The notes beneath the pieces are model-generated. The model was not told where the DNA came from. It did no database searches and saw only the letters and a program-made list of their open reading frames with translations. Position numbers and translations under genes: made by a program. From an uncultured Collinsella sp. (GTDB taxonomy: Bacteria > Actinomycetota > Coriobacteriia > Coriobacteriales > Coriobacteriaceae), in contig CAUADW010000012.1 of the NCBI GenBank assembly GCA_958427895.1, positions 1 through 37,687 of the forward strand: a stretch of 37,687 nucleotides of DNA, written 5' to 3'. Positions 25,404 to 33,839 of the stretch are shown here, in pieces (position 1 is the stretch's first letter; each line of letters starts with the position of its first letter).

Positions 25404-26765
25404 CTACAGAATAAATCGAAGGACGTCGGAACGAAGCATATAGACAAACAACAGCGCAAAGAGCGCGATGCCCACATAGCTCACAATCGTCTGGACCTTG
25501 AGCGGAAGCTCGCGGCCCGCAATCTTTTGAATGATCTCGATGACCAGCTTGCCGCCATCGAGTGGCGGGATGGGCAGCAGGTTCATAAAGCCAAGCGAGA
25601 ACGAAATGAGGGCGGCAAACGAAAGGAACGTGGCAGGGCCGGCAGCAGCAGCCTGCGAGGACATAACGCTAATACCCACGATCGAAGAGGACTGATCGAG
25701 AATCTCCATCGTATGCTGCGGCTGGAGCAGGCGCATCACGCCCTCTGCTGTCTGCACGACATAGGAGAAGGACAGACGAGCCGACGTGATGGGGTCTAAA
25801 CGGACCACCTGCGTAGAGGCATACACACCTAGGCGCTCGTCCTCTTTGAGTGCAACCGTGGTCGAATGCTGCTTGCCGTCACGCTCGTACTCGATGGCGA
25901 TATCGTCCTTACCGGCAGCCTTGCCGATGGCGTCGTAAACGTCCATCCAGGTAGAACACGACACTCCGTCGACCGAAAGGATTGCGTCGCCGCCCTCGAT
26001 TCCCGCCGCGGCGGCAATCGAGCCTTCGTCAACCTGGCCAATCACATTGGTATCCACCGGCACCGTGACACCTGCGATGGAATAGATGCTCATAAGGAGC
26101 AAAAAGCCCGTCAGGATATTGACGATAATGCCCGCAAGCAGCATAAAGGCACGCTTGACAAAGCCCTGGCCCAAATAGGTGTGCGAGCGCTCGCGTGCAA
26201 GGAATTCAGCCTCGCCGCACGGCAGTTCCCATACATCGCCCTCGGCAGTCGCATGCTCTCGATCGAACCGACGTCCGTCAAAGGTGGTATAACCCGCCGC
26301 GTCACGCGGCAGAGTCTGATACTTGGTGGGATAGTAACTGGGCGAAGGCTTTTCCCCTTCTTCATACCAGGGAGCGATGGAGCCCCAGCCCAACAGCAAA
26401 GCACAGGCCTCGAGAACATCCTCCTCGGACAGCTCGAGCTCGACGGCAAGATCGGCCACCGTCACACGGCCGTGGCGATAGATGGCCGCGAGCACGCGGT
26501 CGGCGCACGAGACATCGGTCGGATCCATGCCACAGATGGCAGCATACCCACCCAGTAGCAGCGGCGTCACGCCAAACTTGGTGCCGATGCGACGCGACGT
26601 GTGGTGAATATCAAAGCGACACGGCAGGCCCAAAAAGAACTCAGTCACCCGGACGCCACAGGCACGCGCCGCCAAAAAGTGGCCGCCCTCGTGCAAAAAC
26701 ACGAGGACGGAAAGCATCAGCAGGCCCCAAAAGACCGATGAGAGAATGCTCAGAACAGTATCCAT
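25404..26765 (-). CDS. rseP: RseP-family site-2 membrane metalloprotease with inserted domain
   Basis: This 453-residue M50 protease probably cuts membrane-bound anti-sigma factors or signal-peptide remnants. HEGGH (25-29) in the first membrane helix is the zinc motif. LGGYAAICGMD (71-81) matches the family's GGY loop, a PDZ domain spans ~235-310, and PLDGG (401-405) gives the third zinc ligand. Between the GGY loop and the second helix (~206-228) lie ~110 residues, against ~40 in E. coli RseP; residues ~88-132 look like a winged helix. The ATG at 26765 is the only fitting start, though AAGGA is 15 nt away. The long upstream frame is a dxr shadow. Confidence 0.92.
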   Translation of the reverse strand: MDTVLSILSSVFWGLLMLSVLVFLHEGGHFLAARACGVRVTEFFLGLPCRFDIHHTSRRIGTKFGVTPLLLGGYAAICGMDPTDVSCADRVLAAIYRHGRVTVADLAVELELSEEDVLEACALLLGWGSIAPWYEEGEKPSPSYYPTKYQTLPRDAAGYTTFDGRRFDREHATAEGDVWELPCGEAEFLARERSHTYLGQGFVKRAFMLLAGIIVNILTGFLLLMSIYSIAGVTVPVDTNVIGQVDEGSIAAAAGIEGGDAILSVDGVSCSTWMDVYDAIGKAAGKDDIAIEYERDGKQHSTTVALKEDERLGVYASTQVVRLDPITSARLSFSYVVQTAEGVMRLLQPQHTMEILDQSSSIVGISVMSSQAAAAGPATFLSFAALISFSLGFMNLLPIPPLDGGKLVIEIIQKIAGRELPLKVQTIVSYVGIALFALLFVYMLRSDVLRFIL

Positions 26766-26790
26766 AAAACGAAAAAGCAATCCTTGTGGG

Positions 26791-27978
26791 TTAAGAACGG
26801 GTTGCGGCGAGCACCTGCGCGGCCTTTTCACGAGCCCAGCCATCGATGTCGCGAAGCTGTTCAAACGAATCGACCGTCTGCGCATCGTGAGCATCCATGC
26901 AGGATTCAACAATGCGGTCGATATCGGTAAAGCTGCAGCCATCATGCAGGAAGGCATCGACGGCGACCTCGTTGGCGGCATTGAGCACGCACGGCATGGT
27001 GCCGCCCGTCTTGCCGGCACGTTCGGCCAGCGCAAGGCAGCGGAAGGTATCCATATCGGCCGCGTCAAAGGTAAGCTGCCCCAACTCGCGGAAATCGATA
27101 CGAGGAGCCGGCGTATCCCAACGCTCGGGATACGAGAAGGCAAACTGGATGGGAATGCGCATGTCGGAGGCACCGAGATGCGCCATCACAGAGCCGTCGG
27201 CAAACTCGACCATGGAGTGAATCTTAGACTGGCGCTGCACGACCACGTTAATGAAATCGAGATCGCAGCCAAACAGATGCATGGCCTCGATACGCTCCAG
27301 ACCCTTGTTCATGAGGGTGGCAGAGTCAATCGTGATCTTGGCACCCATAGCCCACGTAGGATGCGCCAGGGCATCGGCGCGCGTCACACGATCGAGCTCG
27401 TCACGTGTGCGGCCAAAGAACGGGCCGCCCGAGCAGGTAAGCCAAATGCAGTGAGCCTCGCGCGGATTCTCGCCCAAATAGCACTGGTAGATGGCAGAAT
27501 GCTCGGAGTCAACCGGGAGAAGCTGACCCGGCTGCGCCAACGGCATCAACAGGTCGCCACCGACAACGAGCGACTCCTTGTTGGCCAGGGCAAGACGCTT
27601 GTTCGAGGTCAGGGCAGCATGGCTCGCCTCGAGACCGGCAGCGCCCACGATGGCCACGAGCACGCAGTCGACATCATCGCGGCATGCAAGCTCGCACACG
27701 GCCTGCGCGCCGACGCCAAGCTCTGTGCCCTCGGGCAGTTCCTGCAGCACGGCGTCGGCGCCATGGGAGGCGTCCGCCACGGCAACCGCCGGAACCGAGA
27801 ACTCACGGGCAGCGGCAACGAGCTCGGAGGTGCTGGAGTTAACGGACAGCGCCGTCACCTGCAGGCGATCGGCATGCTGACGGCACACGTCGAGCGCCTG
27901 AGTGCCGATAGAGCCCGTACAGCCCAGAATGGCAACACGAAGACGCCCGTCGGGACCGTAGGTGGTCTGATAAGCCAT
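26791..27978 (-). CDS. dxr: 1-deoxy-D-xylulose 5-phosphate reductoisomerase
   Basis: This 395-residue enzyme makes MEP, the committed step of non-mevalonate isoprenoid synthesis and the target of fosmidomycin. The NADPH loop is GCTGSIG (19-25). KESLVVGG, DSEHSAIYQ and CSGGPFF carry the metal and substrate residues, and NAANEVAVDAFL is the C-terminal signature. The common ASGGPF is CSGGPF here. Its ATG overlaps the cdsA TAA by one base (TAATG). Confidence 0.96.
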   Translation of the reverse strand: MAYQTTYGPDGRLRVAILGCTGSIGTQALDVCRQHADRLQVTALSVNSSTSELVAAAREFSVPAVAVADASHGADAVLQELPEGTELGVGAQAVCELACRDDVDCVLVAIVGAAGLEASHAALTSNKRLALANKESLVVGGDLLMPLAQPGQLLPVDSEHSAIYQCYLGENPREAHCIWLTCSGGPFFGRTRDELDRVTRADALAHPTWAMGAKITIDSATLMNKGLERIEAMHLFGCDLDFINVVVQRQSKIHSMVEFADGSVMAHLGASDMRIPIQFAFSYPERWDTPAPRIDFRELGQLTFDAADMDTFRCLALAERAGKTGGTMPCVLNAANEVAVDAFLHDGCSFTDIDRIVESCMDAHDAQTVDSFEQLRDIDGWAREKAAQVLAATRS

Positions 27979-28877
27979 TACAGCACGCCTCCGATCATCA
28001 GCAGCAGCTGCGCGGTAATGCAGCCAAAGATGAGCGAATCGCTACGGTCGAGCATGCCGCCGTGGCCGGGGATGAGATTGCCGGAATCTTTGACGCCCAC
28101 ACCGCGCTTGATGCGTGACTCAATGAGGTCGCCGATAACGCCCAGGATGGAGACGACCACGCCGCACAACAGTGCATAGGGCAGGTTCAGCTTATAGAAG
28201 TGCGTTGCCCACAGGATGAGCCAGATCAAGACAGAGCCCAAGATGCCGCCGACAAAGCCCTCCCAGCTCTTTTTGGGAGAGATCTTGGGAACCATCTTAT
28301 GCTTGCCGATACGGCTGCCCACGATATAGGCAAACGAGTCGGAGACCCAAAGGGACGCACAAACGCCCACCGAAAGCAGGGCGCCGGCAAAACCGGGCAC
28401 GGCATCGCGCAGCAGCACGATAGCCGACAGCATAAAGCCAGTGTAGATCGGGCCCATGAGCGTCACGGCAACGTCAGAGATGCGCGTGCGCGGAGACCAG
28501 ACATACCAGATACCGACCGCAAGCATCAAAGCGAACAGCAGGGCGTTCAATAGCAGCGAATCGCCCAGAGCCGAGAGCGGAAAGAGCACGGCGGCAGCGA
28601 TACCAAGGCGCTCGTTGGCAACCTTGCCGCCGAGCCTCGTCATGCGGAAGAACTCGCAGCAGCACAGACCGCTCATGACGGACACGAAGATGGCCGTGGG
28701 CACAATACCCAAAACCAGGCACAGGATAAAGACAACGGCATAGACGATACCGGCGGCGGCACGGGTGATAAAGCCCGCCAGCCACGAACCGGAGCCGCTC
28801 TTCGCCGCAGGCGCGCCAGCAGTGACAGCTTTGCGCGAAGGCGTCTTGGGAGCAGTTGCCTTGGGACGATCGGACAC
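27978..28877 (-). CDS. cdsA: Phosphatidate cytidylyltransferase (CDP-diacylglycerol synthase)
   Basis: This 299-residue polytopic membrane enzyme makes CDP-diacylglycerol for phospholipid synthesis. After a basic Ala-rich cytoplasmic tail (~1-32) come several membrane helices. The family signature runs SWEGFVGG...ESRIKRGVGVKDSGNLIPGHGGMLDRSDSL near the C-terminus. The start is GTG behind GAGGAGG. It sits between uppS and dxr, the usual order. Confidence 0.95.
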   Translation of the reverse strand: MSDRPKATAPKTPSRKAVTAGAPAAKSGSGSWLAGFITRAAAGIVYAVVFILCLVLGIVPTAIFVSVMSGLCCCEFFRMTRLGGKVANERLGIAAAVLFPLSALGDSLLLNALLFALMLAVGIWYVWSPRTRISDVAVTLMGPIYTGFMLSAIVLLRDAVPGFAGALLSVGVCASLWVSDSFAYIVGSRIGKHKMVPKISPKKSWEGFVGGILGSVLIWLILWATHFYKLNLPYALLCGVVVSILGVIGDLIESRIKRGVGVKDSGNLIPGHGGMLDRSDSLIFGCITAQLLLMIGGVL

Positions 28878-28879
28878 GA

Positions 28880-29674
28880 TTAAGCCTCCTCGGTCTTGCT
28901 CAGTCCACCAAACCTACGGTCACGGCCCTGATAGGCCAAAATGGCGTCGACAAGGCCCCAACGATCAAAGTCGGGCCAATAGGTATCGGTGACGTAGAAC
29001 TCGGAATAAGCCACCTGCCACAGCAGATAGTTCGAAAGGCGCAGCTCACCAGAGGTGCGAATCACAAGCTCAGGATCGGGAAGACCGGCGGTATAGAGGT
29101 GGGAAGCCACCATATCGTCATCAATTGCGCCAGGATCGATCTTACCGGCGGCAACGTCGAGTGCGATCTGACGGACAGCGCGGGTAATCTCGGCGCGCGC
29201 GCCGTAGTTGACGGCAAGCGCCAGCGTCATACCGGTGTGATGGGCGCACTCGGCAAGACCGCGTTCAAAAACGTCGCGGGTCTTCTTGGGCAGCGCGGAA
29301 ATGTCGCCCAAAAAGACAACACGCACGTTTTCGCGCTTCAGAAGCGGCAGCTCGTCGATGAACGTCTTGGCAAACAGGTGCATCAAGACGTTGACCTCAT
29401 GCTGCGGGCGGTTCCAGTTTTCGGTAGAAAACGCATAGGCCGAAAGCACGTCGACGCCCAGACGCACGCAGGCGGTAATAATCTCACGAAGGGAGACGAT
29501 ACCCGCCTTGTGGCCCTCGGTGCGCGCAAGACCGCGCGACGTGGCCCAACGACCGTTGCCGTCCATGATGCACGAGATATGGTGCGGAATGTTATTGAGG
29601 TCAAGGTCGGAAAAACCGACGCCCGCAGGGGCGTCGGCAAAGTACTCGACCAGTTTATGCTCGTCGTATTGCAC
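28880..29674 (-). CDS. uppS: Isoprenyl transferase (undecaprenyl diphosphate synthase)
   Basis: This 264-residue cis-prenyltransferase builds the C55 carrier lipid for peptidoglycan. The signature IMDGNGRWA (36-44) has catalytic Asp38, and RTSGELRLSNYLLWQ with YTDxYWPDF-like ending forms the C-terminal signature. The start is GTG at 29674 with GGAG 7 nt before it, 1 nt after the frr stop. Confidence 0.95.
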   Translation of the reverse strand: MQYDEHKLVEYFADAPAGVGFSDLDLNNIPHHISCIMDGNGRWATSRGLARTEGHKAGIVSLREIITACVRLGVDVLSAYAFSTENWNRPQHEVNVLMHLFAKTFIDELPLLKRENVRVVFLGDISALPKKTRDVFERGLAECAHHTGMTLALAVNYGARAEITRAVRQIALDVAAGKIDPGAIDDDMVASHLYTAGLPDPELVIRTSGELRLSNYLLWQVAYSEFYVTDTYWPDFDRWGLVDAILAYQGRDRRFGGLSKTEEA

Positions 29675-29675
29675 C

Positions 29676-30212
29676 TTAGATCTCCATGACCTCGGCTTCT
29701 TTTTCCTTCAGAAGCTCCTCGACCTTGGCGACATACTCATCAGTGTGCTTCTGGACCTTGGCCTGCTCGCGACGGACATCGTCCTCGGTGAGCTCCTCAT
29801 CGCGCTCGAGCTTGTTGTTGAAGTCGCGACGGATGTTACGGATAGACACCTTGGCCTGCTCGGCGTACTCGCGGCACTCCTTGACGAGCTCGCGACGGCG
29901 CTCCTCGGTGGGAGCCGGGAACGGAAGACGAACGACGGTGCCATCGGAGTTGGGGGTAATACCCAGATCGGAAGCGCCGATGGCCTTGACGATAGCATTG
30001 ATGAGTGCCTTGTCCCACGGCTCGATGAGCAGCATGTGGGCCTCGGGGGTCTTGACGGCGGCAACCTGCGTGACCGGCGTGGGAACACCGTAATAATCGA
30101 CGGTGATGTCGGACAGAATGTTGGCATTGGCGCGGCCGGTACGGACCTTGGAGAAGTTATGCTTGAGGGACTCGAGCGACTTGTCCATGTGGGCGGTGAT
30201 GTTCTCTGCCAT
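29676..30212 (-). CDS. frr: Ribosome recycling factor
   Basis: This 178-residue protein splits post-termination ribosomes with EF-G. It has the RRF opening with KVRTGRANANIL and the two-domain pattern with YYGVPTP at the domain hinge. It is slightly shorter than the usual ~185. A strong AGGAGG precedes the ATG; pyrH ends 2 nt earlier. Confidence 0.96.
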   Translation of the reverse strand: MAENITAHMDKSLESLKHNFSKVRTGRANANILSDITVDYYGVPTPVTQVAAVKTPEAHMLLIEPWDKALINAIVKAIGASDLGITPNSDGTVVRLPFPAPTEERRRELVKECREYAEQAKVSIRNIRRDFNNKLERDEELTEDDVRREQAKVQKHTDEYVAKVEELLKEKEAEVMEI

Positions 30213-30214
30213 GC

Positions 30215-30937
30215 TTAATCCTCCTGATAGACGAGCGTGCCGACGGGCTCACCCGAAAGCGCGCGCTTGACGGTGTCCTCGCCATCGATGTTGAGGACCA
30301 AAATCGGCATACGGTTGTCCTGGCACAGTGCCGTAGCCGTGGAATCCATAACCTGCAGACCGCGGACGAGAACCTCGTGATAGGTAATCTTGTCAAAACG
30401 GACGGCATCAGCGCACTTGACGGGATCCTTATCGTAGATGCCGTCAACCTTGGTGGCTTTAATCAGAATCTCGGCGCCGATCTCGCACGCACGAAGAGCC
30501 GCGGCGGTGTCGGTCGTAAAGTACGGATTGCCCGAACCGGCGGCAAAAATAACGACGTTGCCCTTGGAAAGGTGGTTGATGGCGCGACGGCGAATATAGG
30601 GCTCGCAGATCTCGTTCATCTGGATAGCGCTCATCACGCGGCAGGGAACATCGTTATGCTCGAAGGCATCCTGCAGGGCGAGCGCGTTCATAACGGTTGC
30701 CAGCATGCCCATGTAGTCGGCCTGAGCACGCTCCATGCCACCGGCAGCGCCTGCCATGCCGCGGAAAATATTGCCGCCGCCGACAACGACGCCGACCTCA
30801 TGGCCAACGGCGAGCAGCTCCTTGACCTGCTTGGCAAGATGGTCGGTAACCTTGGGGTCGATGCCATATTGGCCGTCGCCCATCAGCGCTTCGCCGGAAA
30901 GCTTAAGAAGCACGCGTTTATATCGGATGTCGGACAA
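30215..30937 (-). CDS. pyrH: UMP kinase
   Basis: This 240-residue enzyme phosphorylates UMP, linking the pyr operon product to UTP. KLSGEALMGDGQYGID at the start and GGGNIFRGMAG form the nucleotide-binding glycine loops of the amino-acid-kinase fold. The start is TTG at 30937, 6 nt behind AAAGGAGG; no ATG or GTG fits. It opens the pyrH-frr-uppS-cdsA-dxr-rseP-ispG-proS run. Confidence 0.96.
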   Translation of the reverse strand: MSDIRYKRVLLKLSGEALMGDGQYGIDPKVTDHLAKQVKELLAVGHEVGVVVGGGNIFRGMAGAAGGMERAQADYMGMLATVMNALALQDAFEHNDVPCRVMSAIQMNEICEPYIRRRAINHLSKGNVVIFAAGSGNPYFTTDTAAALRACEIGAEILIKATKVDGIYDKDPVKCADAVRFDKITYHEVLVRGLQVMDSTATALCQDNRMPILVLNIDGEDTVKRALSGEPVGTLVYQED

Positions 30938-30977
30938 AGCGATCCTCCTTTAGATTGAACTCTCAACATTCTATCAA

Positions 30978-30993
30978 AGGCTCTAAGAAGAGC
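30978..30993 (-). repeat. Short inverted repeat in the pyrH leader
   Basis: GGCTCT-AAGA-AGAGCC forms a 6-bp hairpin between the tsf terminator and pyrH. A -10-like TAGAAT (minus strand, ~30970) follows, so it could lie in the pyrH promoter. Function unknown. Confidence 0.3.
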
Positions 30994-30997
30994 CATG

Positions 30998-31032
30998 AAA
31001 AAGCAGGCTGTGAGTAAAACCCACAGCCTGCT
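30998..31032 (-). terminator. Intrinsic terminator after tsf
   Basis: AGCAGGCTGTG (31002-31012) pairs with CACAGCCTGCT (31022-31032), with a T run on the minus strand. It separates rpsB-tsf from pyrH, which must have its own promoter or depend on read-through. Confidence 0.9.
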
Positions 31033-31055
31033 CATTACCAGCTACAAGAGCTTAT

Positions 31056-31925
31056 TTACTCGCCACGGACCAGACGGTCAAAGGCAACGACGGTAATGGT
31101 GTCGCCGAGCTCCTTGGAGACCTGCTCAGCGTACTTCTTGATGGTGAGGGAGCTGTCCTTGATGAACTCCTGCTCGGTGAGCACGGACTGCTTGTAGAAC
31201 TTCTCCAGACGGCCGACAGCCATCTTCTCCTGGATAGCCTCGGGCTTACCGGACTCGGCAGCCTGAGCCATGTAGATCTGCTTCTCGTGCTCGACGGTCT
31301 CGGCCGGAACCTGATCGCGGGTAGCGCAGATCGGGGCGACGGCGGCAACCTGAAGGGCAACGTCGTGAGCGAAGGTCTTGAAGGATTCAGCCTGAGCGGT
31401 CTCAGCCTTCTCGAAGGCGAACTCGACGAGGACGCCGATCTTACCACCCATGTGGATGTAAGAAGCGAGCGCGCCGTTCTCAGCCTTGCGGGCAGCGAAG
31501 CGGGAGATCTTCATGTTCTCGCCCATGATGTGAATCATCTCGGTGAGCTCGGAGGAAACGGTCTCCTCGCCCATCGGCTTCTCGAGCAGAGCGTCGACGT
31601 CAGCAGGCTCGGTGGTAGCGACAACCTCAGCGACCTTGGAAGCAAAGCCGGTGAACTTGGCGTTAGAGCCAACGAAGTCGGTCTCGCAGGAGAGCTCGAG
31701 CAGAGCGCCGGTCTTGCCATCCTTGGAGACGAACGCGGCGACAGCGCCCTCGTTGGTCTCACGGCCAGCCTTCTTGGCAGCCTTGGCAAGGCCGTTCTTA
31801 CGCAGAACGTCGACAGCGGCGTCCATGTCGCCGTCAGCCTCGACGAGAGCCTTCTTGCACTCCATCATCGGGGAGTCGGTCATCTCGCGGAGCTGCTTGA
31901 CCATAGCGGCGGTAATCTGGGCCAT
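31056..31925 (-). CDS. tsf: Elongation factor Ts
   Basis: This 289-residue guanine-exchange factor reloads EF-Tu. The N-terminal UBA-like domain reads TDSPMMECKKALVEADGDMD and leads to KAGRETNEGAV; two coiled core repeats and the C-terminal module follow. The ATG at 31925 (MAQITAAMV) has AAAGGAACC before it. It follows rpsB by 45 nt. Confidence 0.96.
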   Translation of the reverse strand: MAQITAAMVKQLREMTDSPMMECKKALVEADGDMDAAVDVLRKNGLAKAAKKAGRETNEGAVAAFVSKDGKTGALLELSCETDFVGSNAKFTGFASKVAEVVATTEPADVDALLEKPMGEETVSSELTEMIHIMGENMKISRFAARKAENGALASYIHMGGKIGVLVEFAFEKAETAQAESFKTFAHDVALQVAAVAPICATRDQVPAETVEHEKQIYMAQAAESGKPEAIQEKMAVGRLEKFYKQSVLTEQEFIKDSSLTIKKYAEQVSKELGDTITVVAFDRLVRGE

Positions 31926-31970
31926 TGTGGTTCCTTTCAAAGAGATGAAAAAGAATTAACTAAGACTGAT

Positions 31971-32699
31971 TTACTCGGCCTTGGGCTCAGCGGCCATCTC
32001 GGCCTCGGAGACCTGCTCCTTGCCGGAGCCAGCGAGGCAGGCGTCAGCCATGAGCTCGCACATAAGGGTGACAGCGGAGATAGCGTCATCGTTGCAGGGG
32101 ATGCCGTACTCGACCTCGTCGGGATCGGAGTTGGTGTCGATCAGGGCGACGACGGGGATGTTCAGGCGCTGGGCCTCCTTGATGGCGTTCTCCTCGCGCT
32201 TGGTGTCGATGACGAAGAGAGCCTGGGGCAGACCCTTCATGTCGCGGGCGCCACCGAGGTTGGTCTGGAGCTTAGTGAGCTCCTTGCCGAGAACAGCCTG
32301 CTCCTTCTTGGGCAGAACAGCCATGCGGCCGTCCTCGACCATGGCCTCGAGCTCCTCCATGCGGTTGATGCGGGAGCGGATGGTGACAAAGTTGGTCAGC
32401 ATACCGCCGAGCCAACGCTGGTTGATGTAAGGCATGTTGGCGCGCTCAGCAGCGTTCTTGACGGCCTCCTGAGCCTGCTTCTTGGTGCCGACGAACAGCA
32501 CGTTGCCACCCTTGGCGACGTTCTTGACGAAGGTGTAGGCCTGGTCGGCGTCGAGGATGGTCTGCTTGAGGTCGAGGATGTAGATGCCGTTGCGCTCACC
32601 GAAGATGAACGGCTTCATCTTGGGGTTCCAGCGACGGGTCTGGTGACCGAAGTGGCAGCCGGCCTCGAGCAGGGTGCGGATATTAATCTTGGTAGCCAT
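31971..32699 (-). CDS. rpsB: 30S ribosomal protein S2
   Basis: This 242-residue protein has the S2 opening LLEAGCHFGHQTRRWNPKM, the RWLGGMLTNF signature, and ALFVIDTKREENAIKEA. An acidic, Ala/Glu-rich tail ends it. ACAGGAGG lies 6 nt before the ATG. It heads rpsB-tsf and has a long leader. Confidence 0.97.
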   Translation of the reverse strand: MATKINIRTLLEAGCHFGHQTRRWNPKMKPFIFGERNGIYILDLKQTILDADQAYTFVKNVAKGGNVLFVGTKKQAQEAVKNAAERANMPYINQRWLGGMLTNFVTIRSRINRMEELEAMVEDGRMAVLPKKEQAVLGKELTKLQTNLGGARDMKGLPQALFVIDTKREENAIKEAQRLNIPVVALIDTNSDPDEVEYGIPCNDDAISAVTLMCELMADACLAGSGKEQVSEAEMAAEPKAE

Positions 32700-32834
32700 G
32701 TTAAACCTCCTGTGGTTTGCCTCCGCGCGGGGTCATCCTCCAAAACCAACCCGGACATGTGCTACCAAAGCCCGGGCACCACGGTATGAAGTAGCCGCGC
32801 GTGCGTGATAAAAACATGTTGCCGTGAAGCAACC
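32700..32834 (-). promoter_or_regulatory. rpsB mRNA leader, possible r-protein control element
   Basis: From the predicted start site near 32834 the leader is ~135 nt. It can form GTTGC/GCAAC close to the 5' end, a GCTAC/GTAGC stem around a CCCGGG, and a GC-rich pairing nearer the ribosome site. S2 represses its own mRNA in other bacteria, so a binding site here would be natural, but no specific known motif is recognised. Confidence 0.4.
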
Positions 32835-32840
32835 CGATGA

Positions 32841-32869
32841 ATGATAGCAGGAATGCCTCTTCCTGCCAA
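32841..32869 (-). promoter_or_regulatory. rpsB promoter
   Basis: Minus strand: TTGGCA (32869-32864), exactly 17 nt, TATCAT (32846-32841), preceded by TGC, so also an extended -10. This is the best promoter match in the window. It lies 50 nt past the xerC stop. Confidence 0.75.
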
Positions 32870-32918
32870 CCCGCAATCAAAACCACACACCTGAGTGCGG
32901 CGCGGGACGTCCCAGCCA

Positions 32919-33839
32919 CTATTCGCCGCGGGGATGGGCTTGAGCCACAGCCCGCTTAAGCCGATCGGGTGTGAGATGCGTGTAGATCTGCGTCGTGGAC
33001 AGGCTCGCATGACCTAGCAGCTCTTGAACCGAGCGCAGGTCCGCACCGCCCTCGAGCAAGTCGGTCGCAAAGGTATGGCGCATCGCATGCGGGGCGATAT
33101 CGGCCGGAATGCCGGAGAGCGTCGCCAGCGTATGGAACCGCCGCCGGAGCATCGCGGCGCTCATGCGATTGCCGCGCGCCGATATAAGCAGCGGATGCGG
33201 CCCGGTAGCGAGGTCGCGGCGCTTTGCCCGAGCGAGCAACTCCGGCCTCCCCTCTTCAATATAGAGACGCGTCACATCGAGCGCACGACGATACAGAGGA
33301 ACGATGCGCTCCTTGCTTCCCTTGCCCCACAGGCGCAGCGTGCGCTCGGACCATGAGATGGATTCCACATTGAGCGCCGCAAGCTCTGAGATGCGGGCAC
33401 CCGAGGCATAGAGCAACTCGAGCATCGCCGCATCGCGCAGTCCCGCGGGTGTTGAGGTATCAGGCGTCTTGAGCAGCGCCTCGACCTGCTGGGTCGTAAG
33501 GACGCCCGGCAGGTCACGCGGCAGCTTGGGCGACGCGATCGCCGAGACCGCATCGCCCTCGACAATCCCCTCGGCAGCCATCCAGCGATAGAGAGATCGA
33601 ATAGCCGACAGGTGCGCCGCAAGCGTTCGGGGAGCCACCTGCTCACGCGAAAGCTCGGCAAGATAGCGACGAATGGTGCGCACGTCGGCAGCGAAAGCAT
33701 CGATATCCTCGCGCTCGCACCAGGCAGCGAAGCGCTCCAGCCTCGAGCCATAGGCCGTCACCGTGTTGGGAGAAAGTCCCTCGACGCGTGCGATATAGGC
33801 GATAAACGAGTCGACGGTGTCGTACAGGTCAAAGGCTAT
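32919..33839 (-). CDS. xerC: Tyrosine recombinase XerC/XerD-like, non-standard start
   Basis: This tyrosine recombinase probably resolves chromosome dimers at dif. Counting from the GTG at 33761 (280 residues), catalytic residues are R123 (GARISEL), K147 (WGKGSK), H225/R228 (HAMRH), H251 and Y260 (STTQIY). All are present. That GTG start lacks a ribosome site and removes the first helix. The frame stays open upstream and encodes FIAYIARVEGLSPNT, a typical Xer N-terminus, back to an ATA (33839) that lies 9 nt after GGAGG and overlaps the trmFO TAG. No ATG/GTG/TTG exists between. The ATA start would give 306 residues, the normal length. Confidence 0.88.
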   Translation of the reverse strand: MAFDLYDTVDSFIAYIARVEGLSPNTVTAYGSRLERFAAWCEREDIDAFAADVRTIRRYLAELSREQVAPRTLAAHLSAIRSLYRWMAAEGIVEGDAVSAIASPKLPRDLPGVLTTQQVEALLKTPDTSTPAGLRDAAMLELLYASGARISELAALNVESISWSERTLRLWGKGSKERIVPLYRRALDVTRLYIEEGRPELLARAKRRDLATGPHPLLISARGNRMSAAMLRRRFHTLATLSGIPADIAPHAMRHTFATDLLEGGADLRSVQELLGHASLSTTQIYTHLTPDRLKRAVAQAHPRGE

